64,000 nt of DNA from JBFWUM01 sp050247255 (GTDB lineage Bacteria; Acidobacteriota; Vicinamibacteria; Vicinamibacterales; UBA2999). Location of the stretch: assembly GCA_050247255.1 (NCBI GenBank), contig JBFWUM010000022.1:3195-67194 (forward strand), read 5' to 3'. This document shows, piece after piece, positions 10,866 to 18,026 of this stretch. The notes beneath the pieces are model-generated. The model was not told the origin of the DNA, ran no database searches, and was given only the letters and a program-made list of their open reading frames with translations. Within the stretch, counting starts at the first letter, position 1; the number at the start of each line of letters is the position of its first letter. Made by a program: the position numbers and the translations under genes.

Positions 10866-11416
10866 CGCGTACGCGCGTGGCGCTCGCACTTGCCGTCCTA
10901 GGGTATGCCGGCGGCCTGTTCACCGCTCAGGGATCGATGCAGTCCCTCGATGTCGGACGCGTGCTGACGGCAGACGAGTTGCGAGCCGTCGATCGCACGG
11001 TCTTCGCCGACGGACGCAACCTGCCTCCAGGGTCCGGAACGGCGATCGAGGGGGCGACGGTGTACGGCTCGAGGTGCCGGGCCTGTCACGGCGCTGGCGG
11101 GGCGGGAGGACCAGCGGATCGGCTCGTCGGGGGACAGGGCAGCCTCGCCAGCGCGATGCCACTCAAGACGGTGACGAGCTATTGGCCCTATGCGACGACG
11201 TTGTTCGACTACATTCAGCGCGCCATGCCCCTCCGAAGCCCCGGGTCGTTGACCAGTGACGAGGTGTACGCCGTGACCGCCTATCTGTTGGCGCAGGGCG
11301 GCATCATCGGCGAAACGGCCCGGATGGATGCCAGCACGCTCCCGCGGGTCGAGATGCCGAATCGCAATGGATTCAGAGTGGATCCCCGTCCAGCCGTGGG
11401 CCCCTTCGTCCGGTGA
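10862..11416 (+). CDS. Periplasmic cytochrome c, SoxD-like partner
   Basis: The 184-residue protein has an N-terminal signal peptide (about residues 1-23) and one class-I haem c site, CRACH at 72-76, with a likely distal methionine near MPLRSP. It overlaps the end of the SoxC-like gene by 4 bp (ATGA), so the two are translationally coupled. It would accept the electrons from sulfur or sulfite oxidation and pass them to the respiratory chain, as the c-type subunit (SoxD or SorB) does in known pairs. The soxD symbol is not assigned because only one haem and no longer N-terminal domain is present. Confidence 0.85.
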   Translation: MTRTRVALALAVLGYAGGLFTAQGSMQSLDVGRVLTADELRAVDRTVFADGRNLPPGSGTAIEGATVYGSRCRACHGAGGAGGPADRLVGGQGSLASAMPLKTVTSYWPYATTLFDYIQRAMPLRSPGSLTSDEVYAVTAYLLAQGGIIGETARMDASTLPRVEMPNRNGFRVDPRPAVGPFVR

Positions 11417-11455
11417 CGATTCCCATGATCAGCCCCACGCAGCTGGGGGGAGCCC

Positions 11456-11866
11456 TCAGTAATCGAGCACTCTGAGCCCGGGAATTCGCGAAAAATCCTT
11501 GACGTTCCGCGTGACGAGCGGCGCATCGTCAAGCGTCGCCGCCGTGGCGATCAGCAGGTCGAACGCGGCCACCTGCGGCTTGCCGCGCGACGTCGTCGCG
11601 GCCAGCAGGCGGCCGTATGCCGGCCCGAAACGGCTGTCCGGATACGCCACCAGCACCCCCGCCAACAGCTGATCGAGCGCTTCGTGCTCCTGCAGCGGGC
11701 GGCGCGCCAGCTCGGCGCCGGCGCGCAGCTCGCAGACGACGTGCACCGACACGCCGAGGACTTCGTGCGGGTCGATCGACTCGATCAGGTCGTAGGCGGC
11801 ACCAGGCCGCTCCCGCGCGGTTTCGCGCAGCAGGTCGATCAGGAACGAGCTGTCGAGATGGATCAC
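11456..11866 (-). CDS. vapC: VapC-type PIN-domain toxin
   Basis: The 136-residue PIN-domain protein has the conserved acidic residues of the Mg2+-dependent RNase site: D5 in IHLDSSFLID, E in CELRAGAELA, D in FDLLIAT, and D near NVKDF. VapC toxins cleave tRNA or rRNA when freed from VapB. The GTG start at 11866 overlaps the vapB stop as GTGA, the usual coupling of antitoxin and toxin. The open frame continues upstream, but there it is only the shadow of vapB. Confidence 0.9.
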   Translation of the reverse strand: MIHLDSSFLIDLLRETARERPGAAYDLIESIDPHEVLGVSVHVVCELRAGAELARRPLQEHEALDQLLAGVLVAYPDSRFGPAYGRLLAATTSRGKPQVAAFDLLIATAATLDDAPLVTRNVKDFSRIPGLRVLDY

Positions 11867-12093
11867 CGCGTGACGGCGCGCGCCGGCTCGGCGCGGCGGG
11901 CCTGCACCTGCCGCTCCATGCCGTCGATTGCCGCCGTGCTCACCTTCGCCGTGCGCAGGCGCGCGAGCAGACGTCCCGCGGTCGGGGCCGCGCCGAAGTG
12001 GGCCTTGATCACCTGGGAGAACGACTGTCCGGGCTGCTTGTGCCCGGCGAGAAGCGTGTACGCCTCCATGTCGATGGTGATGGTCCGAACCAT
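11863..12093 (-). CDS. vapB: VapB-type antitoxin
   Basis: The 76-residue antitoxin has the N-terminal pattern RTITIDMEAYTLLAGHK-PGQSFSQVI of the PF02697 VapB family, a small DNA-binding fold with the toxin-neutralising tail at the C-terminus. It precedes vapC with a 4 bp overlap. The ATG at 12093 was chosen over a GTG at 12108 because family members begin just before the RTI strand. The start codon overlaps a perfect 11 bp direct repeat, a likely autoregulatory operator. Confidence 0.88.
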   Translation of the reverse strand: MVRTITIDMEAYTLLAGHKQPGQSFSQVIKAHFGAAPTAGRLLARLRTAKVSTAAIDGMERQVQARRAEPARAVTR

Positions 12094-12114
12094 GCACTTA
12101 TCGTGCACTTATCG
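12093..12114 (-). promoter_or_regulatory. Direct-repeat operator of vapBC
   Basis: TGCACTTATCG occurs twice in direct tandem (12093-12103 and 12104-12114), overlapping the vapB start codon. VapB or VapBC complexes commonly repress their own promoter at repeated sites. The position fits, although binding is inferred. Confidence 0.55.
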
Positions 12115-12198
12115 CGGCCCTGCGGTCAAGAGCCGGGCCCGCGCGGGCGGGCTAGAATGCGTGCGTTCCGCCGATTCGCGGCGGGCGTGGAGGCAGGC

Positions 12199-13188
12199 AT
12201 GAGCGCACGATCGTTTCTGGCGGGACTGACGGCATTGGCCCTGATGGCGGGCGGCGGGACGGCAACGGCACAGACGGCGGCCGGGGCGGCCCCTGACCCC
12301 GGCGTCGGCAACGTGAGCATCCTGCACCTCAATATTTCCGACATGGATCGCGCGCTGGCGTGGTACCAGGGCGTGCTCGGCATGCAGACCGTGCGAGACA
12401 GCGGCGGCCCGCAGCCGACGCGCATCGTCGCCGAGCCGGGCGCGATGATGCACACCCACATCCTCAAGACGCCAGGTGGCGAGTTCTCGATGGAACTGGT
12501 CGAGGTGTCCGGCATCCCCCTCAAGCCACAGCAGGCGAACGTGCAGGACCCGGGCGCGGTGATGCTGGCGGTCAACGTGAAGGACCTCGAGGCGACGCTG
12601 GCGAGCGCCCGCAGGCTCGGCCTCACGGTGATCTCGACCAACGGCGACGTGGTGGTCACCGAAGCGCGCGGCCGTCAGGTCATGGTGCGCGACGCGGATG
12701 GCTTCGTCACCTACCTGAGCCAGGCGACCGAGCCGAATGCACCCTCAGTGAAGCTCGATTACGCGTTCATCGCGGTGGCCGACCTCGAGAAGACGGTTGC
12801 CTTCTACAACGGCGTGTTCGGCCTGGGGATGGCCAAGCCCGGCAACCTCAACCCGACCGGCGCGCGCATTCTCGGCCTGGTGGGGAACCCGGCACTCTCG
12901 CAGTTCCGCCTGACCACTGACGCCGCCTTTGCCAACACCCAGGGCGCCCTGCGCTTCCAGGAGTTCGGCGGCGCCCCGAAAGCGCCGGTACGTCACCGCG
13001 TGCAGGATCCCGGCGGCCCGATTATGACGATGTCGGTGAAGGACTTCGCGGGGGTGATGGCGCGTGTCCCGCAGTTCGGCGGTACCATCGGCGACGGCGA
13101 GACGTCGGCGACGCTCGCGCCCACTGCCACGGTGAGCTGGATCCGCGACCCGAACGGGCTGCTGATCCGCGTGGCCAGGGCGCAGTAA
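12199..13188 (+). CDS. Exported protein with two VOC/glyoxalase domains
   Basis: The 329-residue protein has a Sec signal peptide (cleavage expected after ATAQ, near residue 25) and two vicinal-oxygen-chelate modules, about residues 36-170 and 180-325. Each has the beta-alpha-beta-beta-beta layout (ILHLNISDMDRALAWYQGVLGM; DYAFIAVADLEKTVAFYNGVFGL). VOC domains bind a metal or a small hydrophobic ligand; the family includes glyoxalases, dioxygenases and antibiotic-binding proteins. Periplasmic two-domain members are mostly uncharacterised, so no reaction is assigned. The ATG at 12199 is favoured over 12157 by GGAGG at 12189-12193. A -10-like TAGAAT lies at 12153-12158. Confidence 0.85.
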   Translation: MSARSFLAGLTALALMAGGGTATAQTAAGAAPDPGVGNVSILHLNISDMDRALAWYQGVLGMQTVRDSGGPQPTRIVAEPGAMMHTHILKTPGGEFSMELVEVSGIPLKPQQANVQDPGAVMLAVNVKDLEATLASARRLGLTVISTNGDVVVTEARGRQVMVRDADGFVTYLSQATEPNAPSVKLDYAFIAVADLEKTVAFYNGVFGLGMAKPGNLNPTGARILGLVGNPALSQFRLTTDAAFANTQGALRFQEFGGAPKAPVRHRVQDPGGPIMTMSVKDFAGVMARVPQFGGTIGDGETSATLAPTATVSWIRDPNGLLIRVARAQ

Positions 13189-13206
13189 GGCGGACCCTGC
13201 CGGGGC

Positions 13207-13470
13207 CTACTTCGCGATCTTCTTGATGTAGGCCTCGAGCTTGTCGTTCTCGTACTTCACCGTATTCAGGAACAGGCTCTCGACCAGGTAGGCGCGGCGT
13301 TCGTCCTCGCCCATCTGGTCGATCAGGTGGTTGATCTCCTTCAGCATGTCCTCGAACGACCGGTCGAGATCGCGCCTGGCGGTGACCTCGCGGTAAAGCG
13401 TTTCCATGATGGCGAGCAGGTCGCCGTCGAGCGCGATGTCGGCGCCGGTGCTGGTCTTGATGGTGCGCAT
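13207..13470 (-). CDS. Small conserved helical protein downstream of a STAS protein
   Basis: I do not recognise a named family. The 87 residues are charged and predicted mostly helical (LAIMETLYREVTARRDL, FEDMLKEINHLIDQM), with no cysteines, signal peptide or membrane segment. The gene starts 2 bp after the STAS gene stop, so it is the third gene of a sigma-STAS operon. It might be a partner in that regulatory switch. This is inferred from position only. Confidence 0.7.
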   Translation of the reverse strand: MRTIKTSTGADIALDGDLLAIMETLYREVTARRDLDRSFEDMLKEINHLIDQMGEDERRAYLVESLFLNTVKYENDKLEAYIKKIAK

Positions 13471-13472
13471 GG

Positions 13473-13814
13473 CTAGGCTCCGAAGCTCTTGACGGCCGAC
13501 GCCTCGTCGCCGTGAATCTCGAGGAAGTTCTGCGCCCCGGTCATCGTCAGCATCGTCTCGACGCGCTTCTGGACGCCGGCCAGCTTCAGCGCGCCGCCGG
13601 CGGCGGTGGCCTGGCGGTAGAGGTCCATCAGGCAGCCGATCGTCGCGCTGTCGACGTAGGTGACGCTGGTCAGGTCGAGCACGACCTTCGGCTCGCCGGC
13701 CCCGATCAGGCCGGTGACGGTATTGGCGAACTCCGAGAGCAGCGGGTACATCAGCCGCGCTTCGTGCACGCGGACGATGGCGACGCCCTGCGAGCGGTCG
13801 GTGGCGAGATTCAT
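13473..13814 (-). CDS. STAS-domain anti-anti-sigma factor
   Basis: The 113-residue single STAS domain resembles SpoIIAA/RsbV. The conserved strand-turn VVLDLTSVTYVDSATIGCLM has Ser-Ala-Thr at the phosphorylation loop, in place of the usual D-S-S/T. Such proteins release a sigma factor by binding its anti-sigma kinase. Its ATG overlaps the sigma-factor stop (ATGA), so the two are cotranslated. No HATPase anti-sigma kinase is encoded here, so the partner is elsewhere or the switch works differently. Confidence 0.88.
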   Translation of the reverse strand: MNLATDRSQGVAIVRVHEARLMYPLLSEFANTVTGLIGAGEPKVVLDLTSVTYVDSATIGCLMDLYRQATAAGGALKLAGVQKRVETMLTMTGAQNFLEIHGDEASAVKSFGA

Positions 13815-14314
13815 CCTGTCACTCCGATTCTGCGTCCGGCGTCCTGCTGGTCGCGCAGCAGCTGTATCTGCCGCGCCAGCTCGGTGCGCCCGCGGTTGAT
13901 GCGGGATTTCACGGTGCCCTCCGGCAGCTTCAGCCGCTCGGCGATCTCGTTGTAGCTCAGCTCCTGGATGTCGCGCATCATCACCGCCATCTTCAGCGAC
14001 GGCGCCAGCTTGTCGAGCGCCAGCCGCAGCAGCTGCACGCGGTCGCGCTGCTCGAGCGCGGCGTACGGGCTGGTCGTCGGCGAGATCGGCTTCAGCTCGC
14101 CGGCGTCGATGTCGGCGTTGATCGTCTCGCGCTCCTTGCGGACGCTGCGGTAGTGATCGATGCACAGGTTGCGGCTGACGCTCACCAGCCACGTCTGGAA
14201 GTTGGCGCGGCGATCGAAGGTGTGGAGCGACTTGAACAGCTTGAGGAACACGTCCTGCGTCAGGTCTTCTGCCAGGTCGTGGCGGCCGACGAACTTGTAG
14301 GCGATGTTGAACAC
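13811..14314 (-). CDS. ECF-type sigma factor, true start probably upstream
   Basis: The protein has sigma-70 region 2 (DLAEDLTQDVFLKLFKSLHTFDRRANFQTWL) and region 4 (SYNEIAERLKLPEGTVKSRINRGRTEL), so it is an ECF-type sigma factor. The GTG at 14314 gives 167 residues but removes the first helix of region 2. The same frame upstream to 14422 encodes a convincing N-terminus (QAIDALIQRCLNGDQSAWDD), so the gene should start there. However, no ATG, GTG or TTG exists in that stretch; an ATT at 14422 or a CTG are the only options. It heads the sigma-STAS-small protein operon and is back to back with lysA, whose start would be only 7 bp away. Confidence 0.9.
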   Translation of the reverse strand: MFNIAYKFVGRHDLAEDLTQDVFLKLFKSLHTFDRRANFQTWLVSVSRNLCIDHYRSVRKERETINADIDAGELKPISPTTSPYAALEQRDRVQLLRLALDKLAPSLKMAVMMRDIQELSYNEIAERLKLPEGTVKSRINRGRTELARQIQLLRDQQDAGRRIGVTG

Positions 14315-14428
14315 GCGCCGCCAGTGCAGCCGGACGATGTCGTCCCAGGCCGACTGGTCGCCGTTCAGGCAGCGCTGAATGAGCGCGTCGATGGCTTGCG
14401 GATCGTCGGGAAGTGCAGGAATGACCGC

Positions 14429-15724
14429 ATGATAACATTTGCGTCGCTCGTGTACCTACCGTTCCAGCCTTCCGATACGGGGCTCGTCTGCGACGGCGTC
14501 AGCATTGAATCGATCGCCTCGAGTGCCGGCACGCCGCTCTACGTCTACAGCGCGCGCGGCATCGCCGAGGCCTATCGCGCCATCGACACCGCGTTTGCCG
14601 CGTACCCGCACGCCATCCATTACGCGCTCAAGGCCAACTCGACGCTGGCCATCGTCCGCCTGCTCCGATCGCTCGGCAGCAAGGCCGACGCGAACTCCGG
14701 CGGCGAGATCCAGGTGGCCGAACGCGCCGGGTTTTCACCCGCCGACGTCGTCTTCACCGGCGTCGGCAAGACGCGCGACGAGCTCGAATATGCGGTGTCG
14801 CGCGGCGTTGGCACGATCAACGCGGAATCTGCGGGTGAGCTCGATCGCCTCGGCGAGATCGCGCGTGCCCAGGGACGCGAGGCTCGTGTCGCGCTCCGGG
14901 TCAATCCCGACATCGACGCGAAGAGCCACCCGAACATTTCGACGGGATTGAAGGCCAATAAGTTCGGCGTCCCGCTGCAGGAGGCGCGAGAGATTTATCG
15001 GCAGCGGCGCTCGGTGCCCGGCTTGCGCTTCGTCGGCCTGCACGTGCACATCGGTTCGCAGATCACCACGCTGGAGCCGCTGCAGCGCGCGGCGCAGGTG
15101 CTGGTCGGCCTGGCGCTGGAGCTCAGGGACGATGGATTCGCGCTGGAACACCTGGACCTGGGCGGCGGCCTGGGGATCGCCTACGAAGGGCGGCCCATCA
15201 TCGCCCCGGCGGCCTATGCCAGCGCGGTCATCCCCGAATTGAAACGCAGCGGGCTGCCGGTCGTCCTCGAGCCTGGGCGCGCCGTGGTCGGCCACTCGGG
15301 GGCGCTGGTGACCCGCGTGGTCGACACCAAGCGCTTCCTGCACTCGGGCGCCGAAGCGCAGGGCGCGAAGGCGGCCCGGCGCTTCGCGGTGCTCGACGCC
15401 GGCATGGGCGAGCTGATTCGGCCGGCGATGTACGGGTCGTACCACACCATCGTCCCGGTGCAGCCGCGTGGCGGCGAGCCGGGCGAGTGGGACGTCGTCG
15501 GGCCGATCTGCGAGAGCAGCGACGTCTTCGCGCGCGACCGCACGCTGCCGGAGCTGGAAGTCGGCGACCTGGTCGCCATCCTCGACGCCGGCGCCTACGG
15601 GTCGGTCATGGGCTCGAACTACAACCGCCACATGCTGCCCGCCGAAGTGCTGGTCGAAGACGGCAAGTGGCGCATCATCCGCCGCCGCCAGACGCTTGAC
15701 GACGTGCTGTCGTTGGAGTCGTGA
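14429..15724 (+). CDS. lysA: Diaminopimelate decarboxylase
   Basis: LysA is the PLP enzyme that converts meso-diaminopimelate to L-lysine, the last step of lysine synthesis. The 431-residue protein has the PLP-lysine strand HYALKANSTLAIV, the HIGSQI motif, the phosphate-binding loop GGGLGIAYEG, and the C-terminal CESSDVF. The ATG at 14429 was chosen; a GTG at 14450 would still leave a complete family N-terminus, so the start is uncertain by seven codons. The 3' end overlaps tmk by GTGA, suggesting coupled translation. Confidence 0.95.
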   Translation: MITFASLVYLPFQPSDTGLVCDGVSIESIASSAGTPLYVYSARGIAEAYRAIDTAFAAYPHAIHYALKANSTLAIVRLLRSLGSKADANSGGEIQVAERAGFSPADVVFTGVGKTRDELEYAVSRGVGTINAESAGELDRLGEIARAQGREARVALRVNPDIDAKSHPNISTGLKANKFGVPLQEAREIYRQRRSVPGLRFVGLHVHIGSQITTLEPLQRAAQVLVGLALELRDDGFALEHLDLGGGLGIAYEGRPIIAPAAYASAVIPELKRSGLPVVLEPGRAVVGHSGALVTRVVDTKRFLHSGAEAQGAKAARRFAVLDAGMGELIRPAMYGSYHTIVPVQPRGGEPGEWDVVGPICESSDVFARDRTLPELEVGDLVAILDAGAYGSVMGSNYNRHMLPAEVLVEDGKWRIIRRRQTLDDVLSLES

Positions 15725-16344
15725 CGACGCCAGGCACCACGCCCCAGGCCCCAGGCACCGCCAGGCGTGGCCTGCTCATCGCCCTCGAAGGGCTGGATCA
15801 GAGCGGCAAGCAGACGCAGGCCGAGCGGCTTCGCGATCGGCTGACGGCGCTCGGACGGTCGGTGCGGCTGATCTCGTTCCCCGACTACACGACGCCGATC
15901 GGCACCGAGATCGGGCGCGCGCTTCGCAACGAGCGGGAGTGGGGCGCCGACGTCATGCAGCTGCTCTACGTCGCCAACCGCTACGAGTGGAAGCCGGAGA
16001 TCGAGCGCGAGCGCGCCGCCGGCACCGTCCTCGTGTGCGATCGCTACCTGGCGTCGAGCATCGCCTACGGCGAGGCCCAGGGGCTGGATGCGGGCTGGCT
16101 CGCCGAGATCCAGAAATACCTGCCGCAGCCGGACCGCACGTTCCTGCTCGATATTCCCCCGGACGTCTCGGCGCGGCGAAAGACCGCCGACCGCGACAAG
16201 TACGAACGCGACCTGGCGCTGCTCGGCCGGGTGCGCGCCAGCTACATCCGCCAGTCTGCCAACGGCTGGATCCGCCTCGACGCCGACCGCGATCGCGAGG
16301 CAGTTGCGGCGGACATCTTCGCCAGCGTTCAACCATTGCTGTAA
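15721..16344 (+). CDS. tmk: Thymidylate kinase with unusual P-loop
   Basis: Tmk phosphorylates dTMP to dTDP. The 207-residue protein has the LEGLDQSGKQ P-loop (about residues 22-31), the DR motif (VCDRYLASSIAY, dTMP binding) and a short lid region. The residue after the P-loop lysine is Gln in place of the usual Ser/Thr that helps bind Mg2+. The N-terminal 15 residues (TTPGTTPQAPGTARRG) come from a short-unit repeat and precede the normal family start. The GTG start overlaps the lysA stop. The 3' end overlaps convergent comF by 16 bp. Confidence 0.9.
   Translation: MTTPGTTPQAPGTARRGLLIALEGLDQSGKQTQAERLRDRLTALGRSVRLISFPDYTTPIGTEIGRALRNEREWGADVMQLLYVANRYEWKPEIERERAAGTVLVCDRYLASSIAYGEAQGLDAGWLAEIQKYLPQPDRTFLLDIPPDVSARRKTADRDKYERDLALLGRVRASYIRQSANGWIRLDADRDREAVAADIFASVQPLL
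15727..15765. repeat. Short-unit array (CCAGGCACC/CCCCAGG type) in the tmk start
   Basis: Degenerate copies of CCAGGCACC and CCCCAGG follow one another within the first codons of tmk. They encode a Thr/Pro/Gly-rich leader that the kinase fold does not need. This matches the other 7-9 bp arrays of the window in placement, but with its own unit sequence. Confidence 0.6.
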
Positions 16345-16934
16345 CCAGGCACAACCGCGACGGTGACGGGCCGGACCTCCCGTACCCCCGCATCCCTCAG
16401 CACCGCCGAACAGGCCTCCAGCGTCGCACCGGTCGTGCGCACGTCGTCGACGAGCACGACGATGCGATCGCGCAGGTCATAGCGGGGCCAGGGCGACAGG
16501 CGCATCGAGCCGCGCATGTTCTGCTGCCGCGCATCCCGTGCGAGCCCCATCTGCTGCCGTGTCCAACGCACGCGCCAGAGCGCATGGATGACCGGCAGGC
16601 CGAGTTCGCCGGCGAGATCGGCCGCCTGGTTGAACCCGCGCTGCAGGCGGCGCCATGGGTGCAGCGGCACCGGCACGGCGCAATCGGCATCCTCCAGGAG
16701 ATCGCCGGCCGCCGCGCGCATCAGGGCCGCAAGGGGACGGGCCAGCGAGCGGCGCCCTTCGTACTTGAAGGCGTGGATGATGTCGCGCAGCGCGCCGTCG
16801 TAAGCGTAGGCACGCAGCGCAGGTAACGGGGTGACGCGCAGCCAGCAGGTGGGGCACACCGGGCCGCGTGAAGGGTTGGCCAGCGGCGCGTGGCAGGCGG
16901 CGCAGCAGGGCGCCAACGCCAGGGTCAACGCCAC
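16329..16934 (-). CDS. comF: ComF family phosphoribosyltransferase-like protein
   Basis: The 201-residue protein has an N-terminal zinc-ribbon with two cysteine pairs (CCAAC and CPTC) and a type-I phosphoribosyltransferase fold with the PRPP-binding loop VVLVDDVRTTGATLEAC. ComF is needed for single-strand DNA handling during natural transformation in several bacteria. The GTG at 16934 starts just before the zinc ribbon; the open frame upstream runs into a palindromic repeat and is probably not translated. The gene lies at the end of the rplU-rpmA-obgE-nadD-rsfS strand. dprA, the other competence gene here, is 4.3 kb away. Confidence 0.9.
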   Translation of the reverse strand: MALTLALAPCCAACHAPLANPSRGPVCPTCWLRVTPLPALRAYAYDGALRDIIHAFKYEGRRSLARPLAALMRAAAGDLLEDADCAVPVPLHPWRRLQRGFNQAADLAGELGLPVIHALWRVRWTRQQMGLARDARQQNMRGSMRLSPWPRYDLRDRIVVLVDDVRTTGATLEACSAVLRDAGVREVRPVTVAVVPGYSNG

Positions 16935-16943
16935 GTCGAGCCA

Positions 16944-16975
16944 CCACCGGTGGCTTCCGCCTTCAAGCGGAAGCG
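16944..16975. repeat. REP-like palindrome between rsfS and comF
   Basis: The unit at 16955-16972 (TTCCGCCT, TC loop, AAGCGGAA) has one mismatch in its 8 bp stem. It is preceded by the palindrome CCACCGGTGG at 16944-16953. It belongs to the same family as the copies in uvrA and before the SPFH gene. Confidence 0.75.
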
Positions 16976-16978
16976 AGG

Positions 16979-17407
16979 CTATGCTTCTGCCGGAACCTCG
17001 ATTCGCTCGGCGCTCCCCCAGAGCCGTTCCAGGCCGTAAAACGCGCGGCAGTCCGGGCTGAAGACGTGGACGACGAAGTTGAAGTAGTCGAGCAGGATCC
17101 ATTCGGATTTCTGCACCCCTTCCGACAGCGCCGGTCGTTCCCCGAGGTCGTTTCGCAGCGTGTCCTCGACCGCGTCGGCAATCGCGTTGATCTGCCGCGC
17201 GTTGTTGCCGGTGCAGATCACGAAGTAGTCGGTGAACCCGCCCGCCTTGCGCAGGTCGAGGACGACGATGTCGGCCGCCTTCTTGTCTTGCGCGCTGCGC
17301 ACCGCGGCGCCCACCGCCCTGGGGAGGCGCGGCGTCCGCGGCTTCGCCGCCGTTCGCTTCGGGGTTGCGGCCGCCGGCTTAGCGGCCCGCGTGTTCGTCT
17401 TCGCCAT
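16979..17407 (-). CDS. rsfS: Ribosomal silencing factor RsfS
   Basis: RsfS binds ribosomal protein uL14 and blocks subunit joining in starved cells. The 142-residue protein has the family core (DIVVLDLRKAGGFTDYFVICTGNN; VQKSEWILLDYFNFVVHVF). A lysine/alanine-rich extension of about 35 residues precedes it, longer than in most homologues and probably disordered. Its start overlaps the end of nadD by 29 bp, the usual nadD-rsfS gene order. Confidence 0.95.
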   Translation of the reverse strand: MAKTNTRAAKPAAATPKRTAAKPRTPRLPRAVGAAVRSAQDKKAADIVVLDLRKAGGFTDYFVICTGNNARQINAIADAVEDTLRNDLGERPALSEGVQKSEWILLDYFNFVVHVFSPDCRAFYGLERLWGSAERIEVPAEA

Positions 17408-18026
17408 GCAAGCGTCCTACCGCTCCATAGAGGTGATGCGCGAGGATGTGCCGTGCCACCGCCGCCGGCACGAGGTCGTCGATCGGCTGCCCCGCGCGCA
17501 GCCGCTGCCGAATGAGCGTGGACGAGACGTCCCGCGTGTCGGCATTGAGCAGGATGATGCTGGTGCGGGCCGACAACTCCGGGTTACGCGCCACCGCCTC
17601 CTCGGGCGTCGTGCCCCGCCTCGCCACCACCACGAAGTTCGCCCCGTCCAGCACGCGTGGATAGTCGCGCCACGTGGCAACTTCTGCGAACGCGTCGGCG
17701 CCGAGGATGAAGAACAGCTGCGATGCCGCCCATCCCTGTTCGTGCAGCGCGCGAAGCGTGTCCACGGTGTACGAGGCCCCGTCACGCAGCAGTTCCATGT
17801 CCGACACGCGATACCGGTCGCAGCCGCTCACCGCCAGCGCCGCCATCGCGAAGCGGTGGAACGGCGTGGCGAGCGGATCGACGGGGCGGTGCGGCGGATC
17901 GTGCGAGGGGATGAACAGCACCTCGTCGAGCGCCAGCGCCGCGCAGGCCGCGCCGGCCGCATCGAGATGTCCGTAGTGGATCGGGTCGAACGTGCCGCCG
18001 AGCACGCCCAGGCTGCGCCCGTTCAT
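17379..18026 (-). CDS. nadD: Nicotinate-nucleotide adenylyltransferase
   Basis: NadD converts nicotinate mononucleotide plus ATP to nicotinate adenine dinucleotide on the way to NAD. The 215-residue protein has the nucleotidyltransferase motif GGTFDPIHYGHL near its N-terminus and the ISSTxIR-type motif (DVSSTLIRQRL) near its C-terminus. The ATG at 18026 overlaps the obgE stop by ATGA. The last residues, rich in Gly/His, overlap the rsfS start. Confidence 0.96.
   Translation of the reverse strand: MNGRSLGVLGGTFDPIHYGHLDAAGAACAALALDEVLFIPSHDPPHRPVDPLATPFHRFAMAALAVSGCDRYRVSDMELLRDGASYTVDTLRALHEQGWAASQLFFILGADAFAEVATWRDYPRVLDGANFVVVARRGTTPEEAVARNPELSARTSIILLNADTRDVSSTLIRQRLRAGQPIDDLVPAAVARHILAHHLYGAVGRLHGEDEHAGR

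Noticed and set aside
11417..11455. Possible terminator stem CCCCA/TGGGG after the cytochrome gene
   Set aside because: Stem is only 5 bp and no T-tract follows.
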